This document shows positions 25,449 through 34,609 of a stretch of 64,000 nucleotides of DNA, piece after piece. Source of the stretch: Paracyclopina nana. Taxonomy: Eukaryota; Arthropoda; Copepoda; Cyclopoida; Cyclopettidae. A model generated the notes under the pieces. It saw only the letters and a program-made list of their open reading frames with translations, ran no database searches and had not been told where the DNA came from. How positions within the stretch are numbered: position 1 is the stretch's first letter; each line of letters opens with the position of its first letter. The translations under genes were made by a program, and so were the position numbers. Where the stretch lies: NCBI GenBank assembly GCA_019096065.1, contig JAGUCH010000003.1, positions 6,882,001 through 6,946,000 of the forward strand, read 5' to 3'.

Positions 25449-25511
25449 CAATAGACAGCATGAGATTCAGTGTGCGTTTGTATCATCAGTTCTCTAACAT
25501 GTCTGCAAACA

Positions 25512-25517
25512 AATAAA
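25512..25517 (+). terminator. Poly(A) signal of the Stardust-like gene
   Basis: AATAAA lies 64 bases after the stop codon, in an A/T-rich 3' region, and is the first canonical hexamer downstream. Confidence 0.65.
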
Positions 25518-28500
25518 CTACTATACTTCTCAATACGCAATCCCGAGAGAGTAGTTTGAGCTTTTCGGAATCAAAAGTGTTCTACTTGAAAAAACAAACG
25601 TATTTTCATTTCCCATCAATACTAAGGCCAATTCTAAAACATTCGCCTAAGCTAGCGAAATAAAGGCACGCAATTAACGTTACTTACATTGAATGAGCAC
25701 CCCAAGAAAAAAATTAGTTTAGAAAGCGGAAAGATAAAATTAAAATCACGCAACCTTGAGGCCTCAGAGTTAATCAGTGATCACGCACACATTTTCACCC
25801 ACAACGGCCTCCGTACGACATCCTTTTAGACTCCGTCAGCTAAACAGTTTTTTGAGCGTAGAACATCTAGAACATTTTTGTCGCGATATCGTCATAAGTT
25901 AGATCAGGATATTATGGCGTCCTACCTTGACTCCTCTGAAGATGAAATTATTCCGGAAACTCCTCCTGCAGCCTCTGGAGTTCCAACATAATGTTCCTTC
26001 CGAAGAAAGATCGAAGGATGGCGAAGAAACCGACGTAATTGACTAACTGAGAGTAGGTCGACTGATTTTAATTTCTCCACGTCTTTTCTAAAACAGGCCA
26101 GTAGCCAACCAAAATTACCAAATAGACACGGAAAAAGTTGAGCTATTTGGGGCGTTCCAAAAACAAATAAACTTTTTCTGAAAATCAAAACCTTCGTCAA
26201 AATGAAATATTTTCAAAGGCAGATGACAACTCGAATTTTATAAAGTTTTTCCCTGTTTTCTTACCGCCCTTTTGGCATTCACGGTCACGTGACATCCAGG
26301 GCCATCCACTATGACAATTCTAGACGGAAGTATGTAAATTGGTTCAACAAACTTATTTTAGTTCTTTCGTCATTTATGCGATGGCGCTTATGCTGCTCGA
26401 TTCAATGAAAAAGCGGTAAATTCAAATTTTGATTTTAGCGCCAATTTTTAGCACTCGAGAAGGAGGAGCCTGTTAATCAGCTTTACCAGACATGGAAAAT
26501 TTACATCAAAAATTGCTCAAATAAGGCGTTTTCTATCATCTGACAACTTTTTCATGAAACTCACGAGTTATAGAACTCTACTTTTTTCGTCAGAAGCCCT
26601 TCAATAGCGTCTTTAAGTCAGATGAAGTGTAGATTGTAGAAGAACATGTGATAAGAGGACACCTTACATTATAGATCATCTTGGTGACATCCACATTTTG
26701 GTTACGACGAAAACATCTTAAAGAACTAAGTCTAAAGAATTAAACAGGCGACGACGCAACAATGCGCCAGCTCATGGCGCAAATTCAACAGCCAGCCTGT
26801 ACTTAGAAATAGCAATATTGCCGCAACCTGTATTCAACAGGCCTTAGGGTTTGACCACGATTGGCTAATTTTTTCCAGGCCATGAAAATAAAACGTTGAC
26901 TTAGTCCTTTCACAATAGGATGCTTTGCATCAACTTTGCATTTATTTTTGAATCGAATAGTTTGAATAGTGGTGGCAGGATTTTTTTCAGTCAAATGGCA
27001 CGAATTCAATCTCTCTTCAACTAGGCACTAGAGCATCATAGCAGTTTTCTTATGAAATAAAAAAGATGGATCTTGCAATTTTTGTGGGGGGTCTCTCAAG
27101 AGGCATGTTTAAGTCCATACTTTCGGCGCTTAAAGTTCTTTTTTTTAAGTCAGGGGAAGCGCTAGGCCATGATTTTAAAATTACCTCCTAACAAATTCCC
27201 CAAGCACAAGCTTTCAGAATATGTAGAGCCCTAGATTTTGATCAAAATCTAGTACTCTAAGAATATGTATATATTTTGGGTAGGGAATTTTTTCTGGGTT
27301 GCAATAGCCCTCAGGTAGATGTGTCACACACAATTAATGCATTGAATGCAATGACTTTTAGCCTAGGCGGCTTGAGTTTTGGGATAGGGCTGATTTTTCA
27401 TTCCAAATGTTTCAGAAGTCAGCTATTTCTGATCAAAATCATGTGCAGTTTGAATATTTGTTGACTATGTGCCTCTAGCTATTATTTGTCAAAGTTCAAG
27501 AGTTCTTATTCTCAGTTTTGAAGAATAAAAGAAATGATTTTATGGCACAGCAATTTTTACAGTATCAGATGAGTTAAAAAAGTGGCCATTGGGCTGTTTT
27601 TGATAAGGTTTTTGAGGTGCTCTCCATTCGAGGGGTATAGAATGTGTGGAAACATTGGGTCGGCAAGAGTCCCAAGGGGCAAGAGAGAATGAAGGCCTTA
27701 GTCAAAGTGCTCTTTCTCTGAGGAGTTAAAGGCCAAATTAGCGTTGCTACTGGAAGAAAGCTTGCGGATCTTCCCGAAAGATCAGTGGAAGAACACATAA
27801 TGCAGCTAGGTGATGAGGCAAGGAAGTCTATGATGAAGTGTTATCCTTCTCACAGCTATGTAGTGTCTCTTGCATTACACACACCATACAGGCCAAATGC
27901 TTGAAGACTAGTGAATTTTTTTAACTAAAATAGATGAAGTAGTATCCAAATTGACTTAAAGGCAGAGCTAATCCTATTATAAAACCACCTGTGAGGCATA
28001 TGTGCATTTTCTGAAAGCTTTTCAACGGGGATCTGAGTACATTAAAAAGAACATAGACTTTTCACTTAGCACGGTTTTTTCTCATTGCATTCCTTATGGA
28101 GTGTTAGACGAATTATATCAAATTACAATATCCAACTTTTTTAATTCTTAGAAAATTTCCGCTTATGATTAAGGGCTTCCAAAAATAATTGTATGTCTCA
28201 GTTGATTTTTAGTTAAAAGTGCATGTAAAAATTCAGCTTGTATATCTCCGTTTCTGAGCATTTTAGTGACTTGAATATGCAAAGAAAACTCCCGATTTTA
28301 GCAAATTTTGATTTCAAAATATGGGTAAGTCTTGCCTTGAAGGCAATGTAATGAGACGTAATGAGAGATTCGGGCTGTTTTATGCAAAAACTGGCAATTT
28401 ATAAAAGCTCTAAGCATGTAGTCCAAAAATTATTTTTTTCACTTTTCCGTCTAAGCGTCATGCGTAAACAGCTGTACTACCTTACTGTGGCGCCATCTAC

Positions 28501-28934
28501 CATGATAAATTTAAAAATCAGCTCTTATAGACTTGTGATATTGACCTTTCCGCACGTGGACTTATTACTAGCATACTTTATTGATCCGGTCAAATAGCAT
28601 TGTGGACTTTTTTAAAGTTTATCCGACAATACGCAGGTTTCTGCGTGAAAAAGCAATATGTAAAGGCACATTTTAGAACTGCAGCTAAAGAAGTTACATA
28701 CGAGTAATAAAGATTTGACCAAGCATATCGCAACAAGTTGACTTTGGACAACTTGAAAATGCCTTTTGATACCACCAAAAAGTTTTGCCATTCTTGATGA
28801 GACTCTTTTGAATATATTTGCCTAAGTTTATAATATTACTGGTAATATTTGTACTTCCTCTCACTTGATTGGCAATTCTTGAGCAAAGCATTTTCTTCTT
28901 AAGAAAAAGTAAATAAGAAAATAATATTCCTTGT
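25518..28934. other. Intergenic region with decayed sequence
   Basis: A convergent intergenic stretch between the plus-strand MAGUK and the minus-strand CaaX protein gene. It is A/T-rich and contains no intact gene. A coding-like remnant lies at 27639-27903 and a perfect 22-base palindrome (CTAGATTTTGATCAAAATCTAG) at 27231-27252. Much of it looks like degraded repeats, but no terminal repeats could be paired. Confidence 0.5.
27639..27903 (+). pseudogene. Decayed coding-like remnant, family unknown
   Basis: One plus-strand frame reads WKHWVGKSPKGQERMKALVK, meets a single internal TGA at 27708-27710, then continues through KGQISVATGRKLADLPERSV and EEHIMQLGDEARKSMMKCYP to a stop near 27903. The composition (Lys/Glu/Arg-rich, amphipathic) looks more like a former protein than random DNA, but I do not recognise the family. 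It could be a transposon-derived relic or chance. Confidence 0.25.
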
Positions 28935-29534
28935 TTATGATATGACGCATCCGTTAGCAGCCTTAGTTTCGCCATTGGAAGTATTAACGGGATCGGCTTT
29001 CTTCTCAGGAGATGAGGGAGCTTCAGCCGATTGAATATCGGCATATGGAACACCGGTGATGCCTTCGGGCATGCGCCATATTTTTGAGATGGTTCTTTGC
29101 AGTAGACTGCCACTTTTGCCGTTCACGACCTCGGCCTCGGTAGCCTCCATGGCCACTTCCACAGCTCCATTGGAAGCTTTGCTATCGTCACGTTGGCGCA
29201 TTTGTCCAACTTCATTGCTCCCACTAACAGCAACTTGCACAAGGCTTTTCAGTTTCTTCATCTGCTTGTTAGCTGTAGAGGCATTGGTTGATTTTGCCTC
29301 CTTCAGCACAGCCTTGCCAATGGGTGTTGAGGGTCCTCCGTTGGCTGTTTGCTCCAGCAGGTCCTCAACCTCTTCCACATTTTTGCCCCCAGCTTGCAGC
29401 CGCTTTTTGGTCTTCACCGCAGAAACTTTGGCCTTAACGAGGGATTTTTTGACACCGTTGATGGCCTTTTGCCCCCTCTTGGTGTGCCTTCTTTTTGGGG
29501 TCTTGCCACTGTCTTCTTCCTTGAAAGGCCTCAT
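28935..29534 (-). CDS. Lysine-rich 199-residue protein with C-terminal CaaX box
   Basis: Single-exon frame of 199 codons. The N-terminal third is strongly basic (TPKRRHTKRGQKAINGVKKS, VKTKKRLQAGGKNVEE), reminiscent of histone-H1 tails or a nuclear localisation signal. The middle is Ser/Glu/Ala-rich and low in complexity. Near the end is a more ordered stretch, LLQRTISKIWRMPEGITGVP. It terminates in NGCVIS, a CaaX box whose last residue Ser predicts farnesylation. No known domain is recognised. The ATG is the first in frame after a TAG at about 29574. It lies downstream of, and on the same strand as, the PLP-enzyme gene, with a gap of about 435 bases. Confidence 0.65.
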   Translation of the reverse strand: MRPFKEEDSGKTPKRRHTKRGQKAINGVKKSLVKAKVSAVKTKKRLQAGGKNVEEVEDLLEQTANGGPSTPIGKAVLKEAKSTNASTANKQMKKLKSLVQVAVSGSNEVGQMRQRDDSKASNGAVEVAMEATEAEVVNGKSGSLLQRTISKIWRMPEGITGVPYADIQSAEAPSSPEKKADPVNTSNGETKAANGCVIS

Positions 29535-29969
29535 GGTTACAGAAAAATAAAGTTGGTATAAAACTAGGCCACGCTACTGGTGTATTGCTGTGTTGAAAAT
29601 GCTTTGGGGAACGCCTTCCACGATGATGATAAGTTGGACTGGTCCGACCCAACCGACGCCGTCAAACAGCTTGACTTAGCTTTCGACGCAACTTGGCTGA
29701 CGGCAGATTTTGTCAACGTCTGACTCGTGAAGCTGTGAGTCAGCCGCACCAGCTCAGTGGCCGGCGAACGATAAAAACAGTGACCGGAATTCTTTAAATA
29801 GCCTCTCCGAATTTCTTGCTCGACTCCTTCACGTATTCTGCTCATTTTTGGTAAGTGTCTTTCATATCCACTTTTCGTTTTGAGCGCGAGCTTTGTATTT
29901 AATCAAGAAGGTGCTCTCCTGTCAAAAAACTTGACCCCTATGCAACGCCCTTCTAAAACCCATGAGTCA
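29535..29969 (-). other. Gap between the PLP enzyme and the CaaX protein gene
   Basis: On the minus strand it should contain the PLP-enzyme 3' region and the promoter/5' leader of the CaaX gene. A 93-codon minus-strand frame (29564-29845) ends just before the CaaX gene and might be an upstream frame in its leader, but I see no evidence that it encodes a conserved protein. Confidence 0.4.
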
Positions 29970-31482
29970 TCATTTATTTACTTCTGCAATCTCCCTGAGA
30001 GCAGCCAGGACGAGATCAACCTCCTGGACGGTATTGTAGTGCACAAACCCAATTCTAACGTAGCCTCCGGTGGGCTCGAGTCCAAGGCCCTCGGAGAAGT
30101 ATTTAGCGTAAAAATTTCCTGCGGCAGTTATTATGTGCTTGTCAACGAGAGCTTCAGCCAGTTCTCCGGCAGTTTTGAAGCAGTCCATCCTTAGCGCAAA
30201 CGTAGCCGTTCTTTTGCCATTCATTGTCGACTCGGGGTCTTTGTGACCAAAGATCCTGAGGCCTTGGATTTGAGATGCTCCCTCCAAAAATCTCCGAGTC
30301 AAATTTGCCTCATGCTCCTGGATGGCTTGATAGCCAGCCTCGATTCGTTTCCGGAGACAACTACTGCTGCCTTCCCTGGCTGTAATTCAAGAAAGCATTG
30401 GGTGAGTTTTCGGCATGTCACGAACCCTGACCACATGTCGTACCGGTCGAGCCGAACCTATCTCCAAGAGAAGCTATGTACTCTATGACAGCAGAGATGC
30501 CAGCCAAGCCTTCGAAATTGAGCGTCCCCGTCTCCCAGCGTTGGAATTGGCAAGGGTTGGGTGGGCCTGGCAATGTGTCTGCGCTCACGCTCAACTTGTA
30601 GGGCCTCAACTGTCTCATCAGTGATGATTTGCCAAAGAGCATTGCACAGTGGGGCCCGAAGAACTTGAACGTACTGCAGACGCAAAAGTCACAATCCAAA
30701 GCCTCGACATCGATTGCAAGGTGAGGTGCAAAGTGAACTGCATCCACGTACACAAGTGCATTGGGTGCCGTCGCCCTCACTTGTCTGCAACAGAAGAATG
30801 GCCGAATTTTGGAGCAGCACAAGATAATGGAAAGCTATTTTGGGTCCGAATTTACCTGATCATTTCCGCCACCGGGTTGATCGTGCCGCATGCATTGGAC
30901 GCTAATCCGAGGCAGACAAGGGCCGTCTTATCGTTCAATTTACGATCGAAATCCGTCAAATCAATAATGCACGAGTCCTCTTTGAACTTGAGCTGTTGCA
31001 CCTCAATCTGCAGATTCTCTGCTAGACGTAACCACGGAGACACATTGGCGTCATGGCACAAACTTGAGACAAGAATGTTCACATGGGGAAAGCCGGGCAA
31101 GGCTTTCACGTGGTCCTCCAATGACCTCGCCATGTGAAAAGTTAGAGTGGTCATGTTGCCGCCGAAGGTCACCTAGTAGCACAATCATGAATGCAACAAA
31201 GGCCTTACAATCCTATTCGGCAAAACTTGTGGTGTACTGCTCTACTACCTCTTCTGGCTTGCAATTGAAAAAGGCCGCAGCGGCCAGTCTCGCTTCGGTG
31301 GTTGTTCTTTGAGTATTTATGGCTCCGGGATACTTTCCGAGAAGGTGAGCTCCTGGCTGGTTCAAATAGTCGCTGACGGCCTTGCTCACCGAGTTGTGGC
31401 ATTGCGTCCCTGTTGGAGCGTCCCCGAATACGTAATCGGGGCATTTTAGCAGTGCTGGAAATTCTTCTCTGACAGCCTCCAT
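29970..31482 (-). CDS. Class-V aminotransferase, cysteine-desulfurase-like (VC1184 type)
   Basis: PLP-dependent enzyme of the class-V fold, nearest by eye to the cysteine-desulfurase-like VC1184 subfamily; the actual substrate is not established. Minus-strand exons: 31482-31249, 31172-30856, 30784-30444 and 30379-29970. Phases are 0, 2 and 1, giving 433 residues, a usual length. Visible motifs: EFPALLKCPDYVFGDAPTGT and a GGN-type start of the cofactor pocket (VTFGGNMTTLTFHM); VDAVHFAPH with the PLP-pyridine Asp198; CSTFKFFGPH with Schiff-base Lys224; a C-terminal RIGFVHYNTVQEVD. The 30379 exon supplies REGSSSCLRKRIEAGYQAIQ across the junction. Neighbours suggest no pathway link. Confidence 0.88.
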
Positions 31483-32160
31483 CTTGGATTCCTAAAAAAC
31501 CTGTTTAGTCTAGCTTCTTCGTGTAGCTCAAGTGATGCATGCTGATGTTGCTCCGTATTATACAGTATGTTCAAGAAGATAATTTGCTTCTATGCGGATG
31601 GCAATATCATGCATGCCTTGCAAAAAAACGAACTTGAGCTCATTTGGCCCATGAGTTTGCTTCCTCTGCTTAGCTCTTAATGCAAACTAAGTTACATTGG
31701 AAAGAGATGAAAGGTGACAAAAGGAAGCTTGACTTATATCATGTATGAGGCAGTTAGAGACCTGAGTGCTAAAATGCTGTTGCTCGCCAAGTTTACATTT
31801 TAGAAGCTTCCAAGATATTTATGGCTAGCCAATAAATAGATAATGGCCATTTTTATCCTAACTTTTGTAGCAATTGTCGATTTTCAAGCGACATTGGAAT
31901 CGTCCACTTCTGACGGCCATAGAGAGGTGCTAAGTTGCAATCCTGGGTCTGCTGAGCTTAAGTTTACATTTTTGTGAGTTTACGAGGTGGGTAAAGTACA
32001 GCCACCGTTCCTAAATGTTGATGCAGTAGTATAGTAGCTTTTTTGCTTCTAATCTTCTTATCAGGGAAGGAGCAACGAGAAAAAGTTTATTAAGCTAATG
32101 CACTATACAAGAAATCTGTGCTGCTGATTAGGCTCGTATTCTGCAAAATGCTGTGATAGA
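31483..32160. other. Divergent intergenic region, PLP enzyme / CAP
   Basis: A 678-base spacer between head-to-head genes: the PLP enzyme starts leftward at 31482 and the first CAP exon candidate starts rightward at 32161. It presumably holds both promoters. I cannot identify a clear TATA box or other site. Confidence 0.45.
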
Positions 32161-32542
32161 ATGTGGATATGTTGCTGCTGTTGCCGCAACACTCGCGACC
32201 CTAATTTGGACGAAAGCCTCCAAAGTGGCGAGGACGTAGTTATTTATGAGGCCACGATCCTGGACGTTGCAAAGCTTCCGGATAAAACTTTGCCAGCCAA
32301 GTTTGATCCCGGCAGCTCGATCGCATCTGAATCGATTGCCGAAGAGGAGGAGCTCGACAGCAACTCCTCGAATTCGTCCACGTTTTCGAGGCAAACAATT
32401 ATCTACGTGAGCAACAACTTTGACGACTTCCGAGCAGAGTCCACGCTTTCTCTCCCGAATGGAGTTGGCTTAAATTTTGATGAACAAATCGATTGCAATA
32501 ACATTTTCACGGCGGCTGAAGGGAGGCATCCTCAGTACCAAG
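32161..32542 (+). CDS. CAP alternative first exon A, Cys-cluster N-terminus
   Basis: A 127-codon open exon beginning MWICCCCCRNTRDPNL and continuing with an acidic, Ser-rich stretch. It ends at CAA G|GTTAGT, a donor that leaves phase 1. That is the phase required by the CAP core exon at 36630 (G+GC gives GPSAKS) and by the cassette at 34775. Five consecutive cysteines next to the initiator are typical of palmitoylation sites, so this form could be membrane-attached. The resulting protein would be about 560 residues without the cassette. That it belongs to CAP is inferred from phase and position. Confidence 0.5.
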
Positions 32543-33393
32543 GTTAGTGTCACTAGGAGAAGATGTATCGTAGCGCCTATAAAACGGCCGTTTCAGGTAG
32601 GAGATTAATAATTCAACCGTCAGCTTTCCTTAAGCGGAAATTGAAGGTGACATTTTTTTCTCCTCCGCTTTCGTGCCTCAATGCTGTAGGTGCAGGAATG
32701 AGGAGGGAGCTGACATTAAAATTCCCATTCCCACTTATGGTGTTCATCCGAGTGTTTTTCTCCGCATACTATGCGAAATAGTCAGCTTTTGGCCTTGGGA
32801 GGGTCCTCTTCCACAGCTCAAGTACTTTCTTTACCTTGGCATCGCAGGCCGCTGCGTTGATGAATCTATGCTTCCCCTGCTGAAGCTACATTTGTTTTCT
32901 TAGTCCTCGAGGGACCTTTAGACTTTCAATACGCCTGCCTTGAACGTTTTGCGACGAGTATGCTTTTAGGATGCATTTTCTCGCCACTTTTGCAGAAATA
33001 GGCCGCCCTTTGTTGTGCTCGCTACGTATGCTGCAGGATATAGAGAGAATCCCAGCCGAAATTCGCATGAACTTGGGGAAAGTGTGTGGCTGCATAAACT
33101 TTGCTGCACACCTTAAGAGCCGTTGCCTTCCTTGAGAGCCTTTGCAAAAAGGATTATTTCAAAGGAAATGGCCGTAAGTGAGTTACGCCGAGCACACCTT
33201 CATTCCTGTAATGAGGCTTTGCACTCGAATCATTTTGCCGAATTTAGTGTAGATTACTAAAACGTTCCTAGCGAGCTGGAACACTCACCAAGAAAAGGCA
33301 TAGAAGAGTGAATGCCATACTATTTCGGAAAGAGTGAGTAAGAGAGAAGACAGAGGCGGAGAGCGGCCTTTCCTCAGGCTTCAGTCGAGCTTG

Positions 33394-33975
33394 ATGCGTT
33401 ACCCTGCAAGGTCGTTTGTCAGCATGGATCAAGTTCCAGTTGTAGTTACTTCGACCTCGGAGGTCATTAGCACCTTCGAGACGATGAGGCCGGATTCACT
33501 CAACTTACTGTACCCAGACTCAACCGAGCACTCATCTCCTGGCCTTGGGTATAATTGTGAAAGGCGCGGAAGCAAGTCGTGTCTCAAGGTGGCTTGCGAG
33601 GATAATAACCAAGATTCTGGTTGCGCATCACCGGCCAGGAGGCGATCTGTGCATTTTGATGCGAGCCCAGCCTCTACTGTGGAGGTTCCAGCTGGTGAGG
33701 CTGACAAGGCCCAACGTGGTTGTGGTGGACTTTTTGGTCCTGCACCGTTTTCTGGGAAAGAGGTGTACATCAGTCCTCCGCCAGAAGAGGACGATGATGA
33801 GACAGATGAAGAAACGCAGAGGCTAGCTTTGGCCAAGGCTATTGCCAGACGTCAGTCAGCTCCTGTGGGCAGCCATGACCGCCGTAGCCGAATGATTTCT
33901 CCACCTCCTCCACCAATTGAAGATGATCTCGAGGATATTGAAGAAACCAAGAGCAGAAGCCAACTTGGAACATGA
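33394..33975 (+). CDS. Proline- and acid-rich open frame of unknown assignment
   Basis: An open frame upstream of the main CAP start, with ATGs at 33394 and 33424 (the latter in GCATGG context) and a stop at 33973-33975. It encodes a disordered protein with RRRSVHFDASPAST (a phosphosite-like basic-SVxFD motif), EEDDDETDEETQRLALAKAI and PPPPPIEDDLEDIEET. A weak GTCAGT donor at 33851 would leave phase 1 and could splice into CAP, but the frame continues with similar composition beyond it. It may be another CAP first exon, a single-exon gene or a terminal exon of something else. I do not recognise it. Confidence 0.35.
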   Translation: MRYPARSFVSMDQVPVVVTSTSEVISTFETMRPDSLNLLYPDSTEHSSPGLGYNCERRGSKSCLKVACEDNNQDSGCASPARRRSVHFDASPASTVEVPAGEADKAQRGCGGLFGPAPFSGKEVYISPPPEEDDDETDEETQRLALAKAIARRQSAPVGSHDRRSRMISPPPPPIEDDLEDIEETKSRSQLGT

Positions 33976-34609
33976 TGGTCTCAAGCCAACAGCAGCACCG
34001 ATAAATCCTCGTTCTTTTCTACTCATTTCGAGAATTTGAAATTCCTCTGAAAAATACACTACGTACTACTTTAGGATAACACATCATCTCAAAAAAGTGA
34101 TTGATGTTGCCTTTTTCCACGTAGAATACTTGGAAGACTTTTTGCTTGTTTTCAAGCATTTTGGTATATTCTGTTAGCATAGTGTTTTCAAAGTCGAGTG
34201 AAAAGTGCTTTTCTGCTAGTATAGAGACATGATTGCAAAAAAGGAGGTCTAGCTTGTTTGTAAAATGTGTTGCTGCTTCCAGGGGGAAGACAGCTAGCTC
34301 AAGCACCTGACGGTAAATAACTGCGTGGGCAATCAAGCCTAAAAATCATTGGAAGACCTAAGTGTCAATTTCCTTCTCCTCTCCTAATGCCTAAATGTTC
34401 GTTTTTCGAAAGCTCTCGTTCTCTCTCCTTCTCAGATGATTTGCTCTTTAGCAAATTTTATTGGTGTATTCGTTCTGGCGGCCTTGAGAGTTTTCCTGTT
34501 GGCCTCGCGCGATTGCTAACGTTGTACGCTAGCTTTCATCACCATTAACGACGGCGCCATATAATTTTATTGTTTTTCGATGCTGTTTCTGACCCTAACT
34601 AATTTGCAG
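33976..34609. other. Non-coding stretch before the main CAP start exon
   Basis: No supported gene. An AG acceptor at 34608-34609 shows that the ATG exon of CAP is preceded by a non-coding exon somewhere upstream. Confidence 0.5.

Noticed and set aside
29564-29845. 93-codon minus-strand frame just upstream of the CaaX protein gene
   Set aside because: No recognisable features, and it ends before the CaaX start in a different context; treated as possible leader sequence, not a gene.
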